Source: Candidatus Nitrospira allomarina
GTDB taxonomy: Bacteria > Nitrospirota > Nitrospiria > Nitrospirales > UBA8639
DNA: 64,000 nucleotides
Assembly (NCBI RefSeq): GCF_032050975.1
Contig: NZ_CP116967.1
Location: 1,919,001-1,983,000 of the forward strand
Direction: 5' to 3'
The translations under genes and the position numbers were made by a program. Below are positions 54,135 to 63,431 of the stretch, one piece after another. Below the pieces are notes generated by a model. It ran no database searches. It was given only the letters and a program-made list of their open reading frames with translations, and had not been told where the DNA came from. Position 1 is the stretch's first letter. Each line of letters begins with the position of its first letter.

Positions 54135-54722
54135 TTAGGAATGTCCCAGAAACGACTGGAGTTTTGTGGCATATTGTTCAATACGCTCGGTTTCACGTTC
54201 GACCAGGGAAAGAAATAAGTTGTAAGGAATGAGTGTAATGACGGCAACCCCAATTCCTGCCGCGGTGCAAATGAGTGCTTCGGCCACTCCCCCTGTGACC
54301 GCGTGGGGATTGCCGAGCCCTGTTTTGGACATGATGCCGAATGAATCGATCATTCCAATGATTGTCCCCAGTAGTCCCAGTAAGGGTCCCAACGTGATGA
54401 CCGTATCTAGAACGGATAACCCGCGCTTTAATCGAGAGATCTCGGCGATTCCCGTAGCTTCCATGGCTTTGTCAGGCTGTTGGTCTCGATGGAATATCCC
54501 TGCCGCAAGCACGCGGAGTGTGGGGCTCTGACGTTGTTCAGCCAAGGACAGCGCATCGGTCCATTTTCCCTGTTCAACCAGTTTGATCATCCGGTCCCCC
54601 AAGCGGCTAAACCGCAACGATCGGAATTGGAATCCACGTTCGATGCTGATGGTCAGAGCTAACAATGAGCAGCCTAAGATGGGGATCATCATCCATCCGC
54701 CACCCATTAGTAATTGAATCAT
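54135..54722 (-). CDS. exbB: Biopolymer transport protein ExbB (MotA/TolQ/ExbB family)
   Basis: 195 residues with three membrane helices (about 5-27, 105-130, 145-172) and the family signature LDTVITLGPLLGLLGTIIGM and GVAEALICTAAGIGVAV. Forms the proton-conducting complex with ExbD that energises TonB. It starts 27 bp after tonB, so tonB-exbB are an operon; its ExbD partner is at 49219. Confidence 0.92.
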   Translation of the reverse strand: MIQLLMGGGWMMIPILGCSLLALTISIERGFQFRSLRFSRLGDRMIKLVEQGKWTDALSLAEQRQSPTLRVLAAGIFHRDQQPDKAMEATGIAEISRLKRGLSVLDTVITLGPLLGLLGTIIGMIDSFGIMSKTGLGNPHAVTGGVAEALICTAAGIGVAVITLIPYNLFLSLVERETERIEQYATKLQSFLGHS

Positions 54723-54749
54723 GCCTCGGTTCCCTTCTTTTTGCGTGGC

Positions 54750-55640
54750 TTAACTATTCAGGTCAAATTTAATCGGGATGTCTACCCATTTGGCGATGGG
54801 GATGTTCCCGTCTTTGGCTGGCAGAAATTTCCAGTTTTTAATGGCTTCTTGGGCAGCCAGATCTAGAGCTTCATGACCGCAGCTCTTTCGAATTTCTACC
54901 TGGCTCGGAGCGCCATCGGCGGTAATCAACGTTCGGACAATAACCGTACCCTCCCAACCAGACTCACGCGCCACACGGGGATACAATGGCTTGGATGAGG
55001 CCACGATTTTCGGCTTGGAAGTTGAGGTTCCGGCCGCCATTGGCGGCGGAGTTTTTAATGCGGGACGAGCCGCCGGGCTTGGCGGAGGCGGCAGTGTGTG
55101 TTGGGTTCTTGGTTCGCGATTGTTCATTGGTAAGGGAGTTCTGGCAGTGGGTTGTTCCTGCTGTGGCGGCGCTGTTGAAAGCGGAGGCCTTTGTTGGTGT
55201 TGAGAAGGCACGGCCATTTTCATCATTTGACGACTCTTCATGGCCTGCTCCGTTCGCGTGTCTTTGAGCATCGGCTGTGCCTGAGGAAGAGGCGGCGGAG
55301 GAGTCAGAGGTTTGGATGGGGTCTGTTTGATCGATGCCTGCATCGGTGGCGCAGGCTTGGGCGGGGTAGGTTCGGTCAGGGGGGGCGGTGGCGTTGGCCT
55401 TGCACGTGGTGTGATTGGCGTGAGGGGTTTCGTGATCGGTTGTGGGGTGGGACTGATCTCTTGAATAGCCGGAACCAAAGTCACCTGAACCGTGGGGGCG
55501 GGGTCATCCAATGCCGGAGGACTTGGAATATAGGCCAGGGCTGCAAGAACGGCCGCATGAAGAATGGCGCTGCCCAGAGCGCTCAGTAGGAAAACCCGAT
55601 TGTTCACATTAGAAGAGGAATCTTCAAACGTGGAGTTCAC
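54750..55640 (-). CDS. tonB: Energy transducer TonB
   Basis: 296 residues: a cytoplasmic start, one membrane anchor (LLSALGSAILHAAVLAALAY, about 18-38), a long Pro-rich periplasmic spacer (about 45-215, many TPPPP units) and the C-terminal TonB domain with LYPRVARESGWEGTVIVR and WKFLPAKDG. Starts with GTG at 55640, overlapping the stop of the TPR gene by GTGA. Confidence 0.93.
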   Translation of the reverse strand: MNSTFEDSSSNVNNRVFLLSALGSAILHAAVLAALAYIPSPPALDDPAPTVQVTLVPAIQEISPTPQPITKPLTPITPRARPTPPPPLTEPTPPKPAPPMQASIKQTPSKPLTPPPPLPQAQPMLKDTRTEQAMKSRQMMKMAVPSQHQQRPPLSTAPPQQEQPTARTPLPMNNREPRTQHTLPPPPSPAARPALKTPPPMAAGTSTSKPKIVASSKPLYPRVARESGWEGTVIVRTLITADGAPSQVEIRKSCGHEALDLAAQEAIKNWKFLPAKDGNIPIAKWVDIPIKFDLNS

Positions 55641-56689
55641 GATTTGCTCCGTTGTAATAATGTTTGAATTCGTTCGTCCTGTCCCCCAAGCTTCAAGAAT
55701 TCTTCGTAGTGTTTGAGAGCTTTTTGCGGAGTATTGCGATGAAACTCATATAACATGCCAAGATTATAGTGGGCTTCGGCCAACTGATCATTCAAGGACA
55801 AGGCTGTTTGATATTCCTTCTCTGCTTGATCAATTTTTGATAAGGCTGCATAGACGACTCCCAGATTGACGTGCGCCTCCGAATTGTTGGGATCAAGTTT
55901 CGTGACTTGTTCAAACGCTTGCGCCGCTTCCTTGAAGGCTTCCTTTTGCTGGTAAAGAATGCCTAGGTTGAAATAGGCGCTGACTAAATCATGGTTTAAT
56001 TTGACGGCGTGTTGGTAGGCCTGAATGGCGTTGTCCACGTGGTCAGATTGTTGAGCGAGTGATCCGGCCATTAACCATCCATTGACATACGTGGGATGGA
56101 GGGAGACCAGTTGGTCGACGTAACGTTGGGCTTCATCAGGCTTTTGTTCCTGGGCCAGCCAAAAGGCGATGCCGTATAACGAATCGACGCGATGTGGCTG
56201 GAGTTCCAAGACGGCCTGATGGGCCTTGATGGCCTGCTGCGCTTGTTGTTGGTGATCATAAAAGGCTGCCAACGCGATGCGGGCCTCCGCAAACTTGGGA
56301 TAGGCCTTTAAGGCAAGATTGAATGATTGCTCGGCTTTTGGGAATTGGGCCTGTTGCTGGTAAATAGAACCGAGATCCACATAGGCTTGAGCAAATTGGG
56401 GATAGGCCTCCACCGCCCGTTGCAACTCCATGATGGCCTTGGCAGGCTGATCAAGATTACTGAAGATTAATCCTAACAGATGGTGCGCTTCAGCGTATCC
56501 CGGGTACAAGGTCAGCGCGCGCTCTAAGGGGCCAATGGCCGCAGTCCATTGTTGGTTTTCATAGGAGGAAAAGGCCTGAGCCAGAAGGTCATGGGCTTCT
56601 CCAGCCTGACTTGAGGGGCTGCCCATGCCGATATGGGTGAGGAAAAGAAAAACCGCGATGAGTCTGAGTTTTTGGAAAAGAGTTATCAT
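55637..56689 (-). CDS. Periplasmic TPR protein, paralogue of 36168-37244
   Basis: 350 residues: a signal peptide (LIAVFLFLTHIGMGSPSSQA) and about nine tetratricopeptide repeats (LLAQAFSSYENQQWTAAIGP, LVSAYFNLGILYQQKEAFKE). The C-terminus HYEEFLKLGGQDERIQTLL matches the TPR protein near receptor 1. Translational overlap with tonB indicates a direct role with the TonB system, perhaps as a periplasmic scaffold (inference). Confidence 0.82.
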   Translation of the reverse strand: MITLFQKLRLIAVFLFLTHIGMGSPSSQAGEAHDLLAQAFSSYENQQWTAAIGPLERALTLYPGYAEAHHLLGLIFSNLDQPAKAIMELQRAVEAYPQFAQAYVDLGSIYQQQAQFPKAEQSFNLALKAYPKFAEARIALAAFYDHQQQAQQAIKAHQAVLELQPHRVDSLYGIAFWLAQEQKPDEAQRYVDQLVSLHPTYVNGWLMAGSLAQQSDHVDNAIQAYQHAVKLNHDLVSAYFNLGILYQQKEAFKEAAQAFEQVTKLDPNNSEAHVNLGVVYAALSKIDQAEKEYQTALSLNDQLAEAHYNLGMLYEFHRNTPQKALKHYEEFLKLGGQDERIQTLLQRSKS

Positions 56690-56726
56690 GGGCTGACCTT
56701 GTTAATAGTGGCAATATTCCACAGGT

Positions 56727-57314
56727 TTATTGAAGCAAATCAAATCGAATGGGTAAATCCACGGTGGACGCAACTGCGAATTCTCCATTTTTTGCTGGTT
56801 CAAATAACCAGCTTTTTACCGATTGCACGGCACTCTCATCCAGGAGAGAAAATCCCGAACTTTCTTGAACCGTGGCATTCTTGACTATGCCATCGGCGGT
56901 TATCTGCGTTCGTAGCACCACCTTCCCCTGCCAGCCCTGCTCCCTGGCCATTCTCGGATAGAGAGGACGTTCGGTTTTCAGGGGCTTGACACTTGTCTTT
57001 CGCCCGCGTGTTGTACCAATCTGGTCCAGGAGAATACGTGGCATAGGCGGCTGTGGCAGGTCGACGAAATGGAGATCGGGAACAGCATGGTGGTAAAAGG
57101 TCGTGGTTGGCCATGAGGGTTCGAAAGAGGGCAGAGGAAATGAATAGGTTATACTGGCTTTCGTCACCGTTGCCCCAGTCACTTCAATGACCTCTAGTGT
57201 TTCTATAGGTTCTGAGGTTTCAGGTGGGTTTCCTGCCAAAGAAATTGGGTTGGAGGTCAGCGTGCACCAGAGAAATAAAAAAATATAGAACATCATATTG
57301 TGCCGACGTACCAT
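56727..57314 (-). CDS. Secreted TonB C-terminal-domain protein
   Basis: About 195 residues with a signal-like N-terminus (MMFYIFLFLWCTLTSNPISL), possibly cleaved, then a TonB-box-like ETLEVIEVTGATV stretch and a TonB C-terminal domain (PLYPRMAREQGWQGKVVLRT, VKSWLFEPAKNG). It lacks the long Pro-rich spacer of the neighbouring TonB. The ETLEVIEVTGA segment looks like a receptor TonB box, an odd combination. It is 37 bp upstream of the TPR gene. Possible regulator or accessory of TonB. Confidence 0.75.
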   Translation of the reverse strand: MVRRHNMMFYIFLFLWCTLTSNPISLAGNPPETSEPIETLEVIEVTGATVTKASITYSFPLPSFEPSWPTTTFYHHAVPDLHFVDLPQPPMPRILLDQIGTTRGRKTSVKPLKTERPLYPRMAREQGWQGKVVLRTQITADGIVKNATVQESSGFSLLDESAVQSVKSWLFEPAKNGEFAVASTVDLPIRFDLLQ

Positions 57315-57406
57315 TAGACCTCTTCCTCTTAAGTAACTTGACGACTGGTCGTGTTGCCTTATATCCACAGTTTATCTTTTTATTGTTTCGGGTATCGGCA
57401 TATCGA

Positions 57407-57435
57407 GAAAAAACCCGGCCAGCGTTTTTGCCGGT
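57407..57435 (-). terminator. Rho-independent terminator (minus strand)
   Basis: Read on the minus strand: CCGGC-(10)-GCCGG, then G and six Ts (57408-57413 are As on the plus strand). It lies downstream of small protein 5 (57594) and upstream of the TonB-domain gene, separating them. Confidence 0.75.
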
Positions 57436-57593
57436 AAAAAAATCACTCTCCCCTTAAGAAGTTTCCCTCTCGTTCGGTCTCTCCTGATCAGGAAGATATA
57501 CGTAGCCACCTTCTCTGATCGCGCTCTGGGGAACCGTTCTCCAACTCCACTGGCTTTGGTGAAAACGGTTTAGGAGACAAACTTAATCTGATT

Positions 57594-57887
57594 TTACCGG
57601 GGTGGAGCTCTGGTTGTAAGAAAATGAGTGGAAACGAGAGAAGGGACTGAAGGAAATGGCCATTCAATGATGGTAAGGAGTTGAAAACTGGGGGAAATAT
57701 CCAGGTGGTTTCCCGAAATGGTTTGTGCCGCAGCGCACATCCAGGAGCAGACTCCAGTACTGTGGGTTGTGGGTGTGTGATGATGGGTATGGTCCGTAAT
57801 ATGCGAAGCGTAGGTCCGATGCATGCTCCCCATGATGAGGAAGAGCATCAGAATAAAAACTATGGTCAGACTTTTTCGATAGGTCAT
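57594..57887 (-). CDS. Small CxxxC/RAPP membrane protein, paralogue 5
   Basis: 97 residues: signal/TM (about 5-22), His-rich ASHITDHTHHHTPTTHS, C47-SWM-C51, moderately hydrophobic middle, and the extreme C-terminus RAPPR at 93-97. Cys-to-Arg spacing is 42. It is the most upstream of the five, has its own terminator, and is divergent from secA. No good ribosome-binding site is visible before the ATG. Confidence 0.7.
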   Translation of the reverse strand: MTYRKSLTIVFILMLFLIMGSMHRTYASHITDHTHHHTPTTHSTGVCSWMCAAAQTISGNHLDISPSFQLLTIIEWPFPSVPSLVSTHFLTTRAPPR

Positions 57888-58172
57888 GGTATCTACAGAT
57901 CAGAAACGACTGAAACCCTCGCTAATAATGGAAGCTTATGCTAGGGAAATACCAAAGATTCTGTCAAGCAAATGGCTGGCCTCCGCATCGTGTCGGCGTT
58001 TGACACATGATGAGCGGTTGCCGCCATAAATCCCTTTCTCCTGAGTTGATTCCCACAGGCAATTCGGTATACTAAGACAACTGTACGGTTTGGAAAGGTG
58101 TATCTAGTCCTTCATCCCTATCCATCGTGAGTTTCTCCAACCCTATTTCTGTATCCGAGGTGTAAGGTCGAT

Positions 58173-60893
58173 ATGTTTGTTCGTCTATTAAATATCCTGT
58201 TTGGAAGCAAAAATGATCGAGAGCTGAAGCGGCTCAAGCCACTGGTGGTTCGAGCCAATGAAATTGAAGGTTCGTTGCAACCTCTTGATGACGCGGGATT
58301 GGCGGCAAAGACTTCAATTTTTAAAAAAAGACTGGAAGCCGGAGAGACCTTAGACGATTTGCTCCCGGAGGCGTTTGCTGTGTGCCGGGAGATGTCCAAG
58401 CGCCGGCTTGGCATGCGCCACTTTGATGTACAGTTGTTAGGGGGTATGGTCTTGCATCAGGGCCGCATCGCTGAAATGCGCACGGGCGAAGGAAAAACCC
58501 TCGTCGCGACCCTTCCCGTCTATTTAAATGCCTTGGAGGGAAAAGGGGTTCATCTGGTTACCGTCAACGATTATCTGGCGAAGCGGGATGCCCAGTGGAT
58601 GGGACCGCTCTACCATGGCTTAGGCTTGTCAGTCGGGACCATTCAACATGACGCCTCGTTTTTATTCGATCCGACCTATGATGCCCCGGATAAACGGTTG
58701 CAATTCCTTCGACCGTGTTCTCGACGTGAGGCCTATGGGGCCGATATTACCTACGGGACCAATAATGAATTTGGCTTTGATTATCTAAGGGATAATCTCG
58801 TGGTCACGGATTTGAGTCAGGGCGTTCAACGGGAGTTGAACTTTGCCATTGTTGACGAAGTTGACAGTATTCTCATTGACGAAGCTCGAACGCCGCTGAT
58901 TATTTCCGGGCCCGCCGAACAAAGCACTGACCTTTATTTCCAAGTGGATCGAATAATTCCTCACCTCAAACGGGAAGAGGATTATACGGTTGAAGAGAAA
59001 ACCAAAACAGTGTCGTTGACCGAGGAAGGCAATGCGCATGTTGAGAAACTCTTGGGTGTCGATAATCTCTATGACTTGAAACACCTGAGTTTGGTGCATC
59101 ACGTCATTAAGGCTCTCCAGGCCCATGTGCTCTATCACCGGGATGTCGAGTATGTGGTGAAAGATGGAGAGGTGATGATTGTGGATGAGTTTACCGGTCG
59201 ATTGATGCCGGGACGGCGCTGGAGTGATGGGCTTCATCAGGCTGTGGAAGCTAAAGAAGGGGTGAAAATTGCCAACGAAAACCAGACGCTGGCATCCGTG
59301 ACCTTCCAGAATTACTTTCGTATGTACAATAAGCTGGCGGGCATGACTGGGACAGCGGACACCGAAGCTGCGGAATTCGCGAAAATTTACAACCTTGAAG
59401 TGAATGTGGTGCCCACCAATAGCACCATGATTCGAATTGATAATCCGGATGTGGTCTACCGGACGGAAAAAGAAAAATTCGAAGCCATTGCCGACGAGAT
59501 CAAAGAGTATCATGAGAAGGGTCAACCGGTTCTGATTGGCACGATTTCCATTGAAAAATCCGAGCGTCTTGCGGCCTTATTGAAGCATCGTGGCGTGAAG
59601 CATCATGTTTTGAATGCCAAATTCCATGAAAAAGAAGCCGAAATTATTGCCCAGGCGGGGCAAAAGGGTGCGGTGACTATCGCGACCAACATGGCCGGCC
59701 GAGGCACCGATATTTTATTGGGAGGCAATGCTGAAGCGCTTTTTAAACAACAGGTTATTTATCGGGGGGAAGATCTGACGGAGGAGGAGCAACAAAAAGC
59801 CTACGCCACAATTAAAGCCGCTTGTGATCAGAATAAAAAGGAAGTGTTGGCTGCTGGAGGGTTACATATCGTCGGAACCGAGCGTCATGAGAGCCGTCGG
59901 ATCGACAATCAGTTGAGAGGCCGGGCGGGTCGGCAGGGAGATCCTGGGTCCTCACGCTTTTTCCTGTCCTTGGAAGATGACTTGCTTCGTATCTTTGCGT
60001 CTGAACGGGTCTCAAACCTCATGCTCAAGCTCGGCATGGAGGAGGGGGTGCCCATTGAGCACCGGATGGTCACCAAATCCATTGAAAACGCGCAAAAGAA
60101 AGTCGAAGGCCATAACTTTGAAATTCGCAAACACCTTCTTGAATATGATGATGTAATGAGTAAGCAGCGGGAGGTTATCTATAAACATCGTCGGAATGTG
60201 TTACATGCCACCGATGTGACAGAAGACGTTTTCGGTATGATCGAGGAAGTGGGCGAGCGCCTCGTCGATACTTATTGTCCTGAGGAGCAATATGCCGAGG
60301 AATGGGATATTGCGGGATTAGTCGAATCGGTGCAGGGACAATTCGGTGTGGATGTGATTCAAGCTGATGAGATTAAAGACGTCGGTCGAGACGCGCTCAA
60401 GGAAGAAGTTCCAGAAAAATTAAAGCAGGCCTATCGAAACAAAGTCCAATCCTTAATTCATGAGCATGGCGCCACCGAGGATTTAGTGCATTATGTGGAG
60501 CGCACGATTCTGCTTCAAATGATTGACCATCATTGGAAAGATCATTTGTGGGGAATGGACCAATTGAAGGATGGAATCGGCCTGCGCGGGTATGGGCAAA
60601 AGGATCCCCTTGCCGAATATAAGCGTGAAGGCTATGACATGTTTGCAGGTATGATGGAACGGATTAAAAATGACACCTTAGAACGGCTCTTTAAATTTCA
60701 ATTGGTTCGCGGGGAACGGCCTGAGCCTGAGCGGGAAACCCCCCGCCCGGCACAATTAAATTTGAACCGCGGAGGTGAATCCGCTGCCACTCCTCAACAG
60801 CGTACCGTTCAACGTGCCGAAGAGAAAGTCGGGCGGAACGATCCCTGCCCATGTGGCAGCGGGAAAAAATACAAGAAATGCCATGGGACCTAA
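58173..60893 (+). CDS. secA: Protein translocase ATPase SecA
   Basis: 906 residues. Walker A is in [20 protein letters not shown] (about residue 105); [20 protein letters not shown] is the DEAD-like Walker [15 protein letters not shown] and [20 protein letters not shown] are motifs of the second helicase domain. The C-terminus has the zinc-binding SEC-C motif [14 protein letters not shown]. Drives secretion through SecYEG. It is divergent from small protein 5. The ATG at 58173 follows GTAAGGTCGAT. Confidence 0.98.
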   Translation: MFVRLLNILFGSKNDRELKRLKPLVVRANEIEGSLQPLDDAGLAAKTSIFKKRLEAGETLDDLLPEAFAVCREMSKRRLGMRHFDVQLLGGMVLHQGRIAEMRTGEGKTLVATLPVYLNALEGKGVHLVTVNDYLAKRDAQWMGPLYHGLGLSVGTIQHDASFLFDPTYDAPDKRLQFLRPCSRREAYGADITYGTNNEFGFDYLRDNLVVTDLSQGVQRELNFAIVDEVDSILIDEARTPLIISGPAEQSTDLYFQVDRIIPHLKREEDYTVEEKTKTVSLTEEGNAHVEKLLGVDNLYDLKHLSLVHHVIKALQAHVLYHRDVEYVVKDGEVMIVDEFTGRLMPGRRWSDGLHQAVEAKEGVKIANENQTLASVTFQNYFRMYNKLAGMTGTADTEAAEFAKIYNLEVNVVPTNSTMIRIDNPDVVYRTEKEKFEAIADEIKEYHEKGQPVLIGTISIEKSERLAALLKHRGVKHHVLNAKFHEKEAEIIAQAGQKGAVTIATNMAGRGTDILLGGNAEALFKQQVIYRGEDLTEEEQQKAYATIKAACDQNKKEVLAAGGLHIVGTERHESRRIDNQLRGRAGRQGDPGSSRFFLSLEDDLLRIFASERVSNLMLKLGMEEGVPIEHRMVTKSIENAQKKVEGHNFEIRKHLLEYDDVMSKQREVIYKHRRNVLHATDVTEDVFGMIEEVGERLVDTYCPEEQYAEEWDIAGLVESVQGQFGVDVIQADEIKDVGRDALKEEVPEKLKQAYRNKVQSLIHEHGATEDLVHYVERTILLQMIDHHWKDHLWGMDQLKDGIGLRGYGQKDPLAEYKREGYDMFAGMMERIKNDTLERLFKFQLVRGERPEPERETPRPAQLNLNRGGESAATPQQRTVQRAEEKVGRNDPCPCGSGKKYKKCHGT

Positions 60894-60925
60894 CGACTGA
60901 AAGCCCTCCGTTCTCTAACCCTTGA

Positions 60926-60947
60926 TGCCGGTCTTGTTGTGACGGCA
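60926..60947 (+). terminator. Possible weak terminator after secA
   Basis: TGCCG-G-TC/GACGGCA stem with one bulge, 33 bp after secA, followed by a mixed C/T stretch rather than a clean T-run. Low confidence. Confidence 0.35.
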
Positions 60948-61128
60948 CTCCCTTTCTGTTTACCATTTCTCTTCCTTTTTATCCTCACCAGGTTCGTGTC
61001 CATAACGTATTGAATCTATTGTTTTTTATTGGCTTAAAAAGTACAGAATTGCTTGACTTGGCTGAAGGTAGGCCGTTATCGTAACCGATTCTCAATAGGC
61101 ATATTGAAGGAGTGACCATAGTCCATTC

Positions 61129-62331
61129 GTGCCATTCGAATCACAGAAAATACAGAGTAAGTCAGAGCTTATCGGGAAGATTTTGTCTGAAATTGGCCTT
61201 CATGGGCCCATAAGTTTTGCGCGTTTTATGGAATTGGCCCTCTACGATGTTCCACACGGATATTATATGACCAAAAAGGTTGAACCTGACCTCTCCTCCT
61301 CAGACCGAATCGGATGGGATGGTGATTATTTTACTGCACCTGAACTCTCCCCACTTTTGGCGAAATCATTGGTTCGCCAGATTTTGGCTATCGATGACCA
61401 GTTAGGCCATCCCCCTCAGTTTACTTTTATGGAGATTGGAGCAGGGAACGGAACCTTTGCCTTCGATTTCATTCAAGAATGCCGAACGATCGCTTCTGAT
61501 TTCTTTCACCGCCTCTCTTATCAAATCATCGAGCGGAGTTCCCATCTCCAATCGCGTCAGGCAGCCAGGCTCGGCACCTTAGGAATGGAGTGGGGGGAAA
61601 GTCACCTGAGTTGGAAGGCTGCCATAGAGGAGATTGACTCGGATTCCATAACCGGAGTGGTCTTTTCCAACGAATTAGTTGATGCGTTACCTGTCCACCG
61701 GGTCCGAATGGCTGACCAACGCCTTCATGAAATATGTGTGGCCTACAAACGCGGGCGTTTTGTTGAATGTCTGGATCATCGTTTGTCTCCGCAATTGATC
61801 GAATACATCGAGACCCATAAGATAGCGTTGAGTGAAGGGCAAACCTCCGAACTCCATCTTGCCGCTGAGCGTTGGATGAAGCAAGTGGCTCGCCTTTTAC
61901 ACCGCGGTATTGTCATGACCGTCGACTATGGTCATACGCATCGGGATTATTATCGGTCCGACCGAAAGGACGGGACCTTTTTATGTTATCATCGCCATGC
62001 CATTTCAACCGATCCGTATGTAAGGGTTGGAGAGCAGGATATGACGGCTCACGTCAACTTTTCCGCGTTGGCAAGCGTTGGGATGGCCAATGGGTTGGAT
62101 CTCGTCGGATTGACGACTATGGCCAATTGGCTGATCGGGTTAGGAGTCGAAGAATTGGTGCGAGACCAAGATCAGGAGTCCCATGATGTAAGGGCGTTAG
62201 CGCATTTATTACGTCCGCATGGTATGGGGACAACGTTTAAGGTTCTGGTTCAGCGAAAAGGGATGGAGGCTTTCGCCCTTCAAGGGTTGCGTTATCCGGC
62301 TTTTTTTGATGACGTGGTGTTCTCGAATTGA
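61129..62331 (+). CDS. SAM-dependent methyltransferase, MidA/NDUFAF7 family
   Basis: 400 residues of the MidA family (COG1565). Features: ISFARFMELALYDVPHGYYM near residue 30, SAM-binding FMEIGAGNGTFAFDF near 104, GVVFSNELVDALPVHRV near 175 and VMTVDYGHTHRDYY near 265. In mitochondria NDUFAF7 methylates an Arg of the complex I 49-kDa subunit (NuoD homologue). Here the gene lies 73 bp upstream of nuoA on the same strand, which suggests the same role. The start is GTG at 61129; the nearest AAGGAG is 18 bp upstream, so the start is not certain. Confidence 0.9.
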   Translation: MPFESQKIQSKSELIGKILSEIGLHGPISFARFMELALYDVPHGYYMTKKVEPDLSSSDRIGWDGDYFTAPELSPLLAKSLVRQILAIDDQLGHPPQFTFMEIGAGNGTFAFDFIQECRTIASDFFHRLSYQIIERSSHLQSRQAARLGTLGMEWGESHLSWKAAIEEIDSDSITGVVFSNELVDALPVHRVRMADQRLHEICVAYKRGRFVECLDHRLSPQLIEYIETHKIALSEGQTSELHLAAERWMKQVARLLHRGIVMTVDYGHTHRDYYRSDRKDGTFLCYHRHAISTDPYVRVGEQDMTAHVNFSALASVGMANGLDLVGLTTMANWLIGLGVEELVRDQDQESHDVRALAHLLRPHGMGTTFKVLVQRKGMEAFALQGLRYPAFFDDVVFSN

Positions 62332-62404
62332 AGAAGGCAGAGAAGAAAAATGGTAAGCGGATGTAGGGTAGTGAGTATAACTCATGTTGGAATGAGAGTG
62401 ATCT

Positions 62405-62776
62405 ATGGGTAGTGAACCGGTTCCCTTTAATTATCTCCCCATCATCATCTTCATGGTTCTCGGGGCACTGTTTGGAGTCGGGTCCTTGGTTGTGGGGTGG
62501 ATTGTCCGTCCGAGCCGGCCCTATCGGGCGAAACTGCTTCCCTACGAAAGTGGCGCTCCGTTGTTTATGGACGCCAGGGTGCAGTTTCCGATGCGCTACT
62601 ACATCATTGCCATGCTCTTTGTCATATTTGATATTGAGGTCGTGTTTTTATTTCCATGGGCGGTGGTGTTTAAGAAACTTGGCCTTCTTGGCCTTGTTGA
62701 AATGGGGGTGTTTCTGGCCATTCTCATTGTGGGGTTTTGGTATGCCTGGAAAAAAGGTGCGTTAGATTGGGATTAA
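62405..62776 (+). CDS. nuoA: NADH-quinone oxidoreductase subunit A
   Basis: 123 residues, three membrane helices. The family landmark in the loop after helix 1, YRAKLLPYESGAPLF (usually with a Cys at the quinone site; here Ala-Pro follow), and ARVQFPMRYYIIAMLFVIFD are present. First nuo gene, followed by nuoB and nuoC. A GC-rich hairpin, ACCCCC-(7)-GGGGGT, at 62828-62846 lies between nuoA and nuoB. Confidence 0.95.
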   Translation: MGSEPVPFNYLPIIIFMVLGALFGVGSLVVGWIVRPSRPYRAKLLPYESGAPLFMDARVQFPMRYYIIAMLFVIFDIEVVFLFPWAVVFKKLGLLGLVEMGVFLAILIVGFWYAWKKGALDWD

Positions 62777-62892
62777 GAAATAGTTCTTTTCTCCTGGAAA
62801 AAACCGGAGTCCACCCAGTACAATGGCACCCCCATCTTTTGGGGGTAGGCAACGAGCTTCATACAAAACATTGAGGTACCCACGGTAATCTT

Positions 62893-63372
62893 ATGGGGAT
62901 GCTTGAACGACAGCTTGAACCGAATATTATTACGACCAACCTGGACTATTGTATTGCCTGGTGCCGGAAATCAGCCCTTTGGCCGATGACCTTCGGGTTA
63001 GCCTGTTGTGCGATTGAAATGATCGCCTCGGTGTCTTCCAAGTATGACATCGATCGTTTTGGAGCAGGGGTGTTTCGTGCGTCACCACGTCAGTCCGATT
63101 TGATGATTGTGGCTGGAACGGTCTGTCGGAAAATGGCACCGGTGATTCGTCGAATTTATGATCAAATGGCGGAGCCCAGATATGTGATCTCCATGGGATC
63201 CTGCGCGACATCCGGAAATCATTACAATAGTTACAGTGTGGTTCAGGGTGTGGATCAAATTGTCCCGGTGGATGTCTATATCGCAGGTTGTCCCCCAAGA
63301 CCTGAGGCACTCATGGATGGTCTCATTAAGCTCCAAGAAAAAATTCAGAAAGAAAAATACTTCGTGAAATAG
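62893..63372 (+). CDS. nuoB: NADH-quinone oxidoreductase subunit B
   Basis: 159 residues; ligand of iron-sulfur cluster N2. Cys ligands are seen in [15 protein letters not shown]-like [11 protein letters not shown] and [15 protein letters not shown]. Soluble subunit at the membrane interface of complex I. Confidence 0.97.
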   Translation: MGMLERQLEPNIITTNLDYCIAWCRKSALWPMTFGLACCAIEMIASVSSKYDIDRFGAGVFRASPRQSDLMIVAGTVCRKMAPVIRRIYDQMAEPRYVISMGSCATSGNHYNSYSVVQGVDQIVPVDVYIAGCPPRPEALMDGLIKLQEKIQKEKYFVK

Positions 63373-63431
63373 CTCTGGAAGTTGTGTAGACGGTCTTTCG
63401 ATATTCCACGATTCAGCAACACATCAGATTT

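Noticed and set aside
58785-59525. 246-residue ORF antisense to secA
   Set aside because: It lies fully within the highly conserved secA coding region on the opposite strand.
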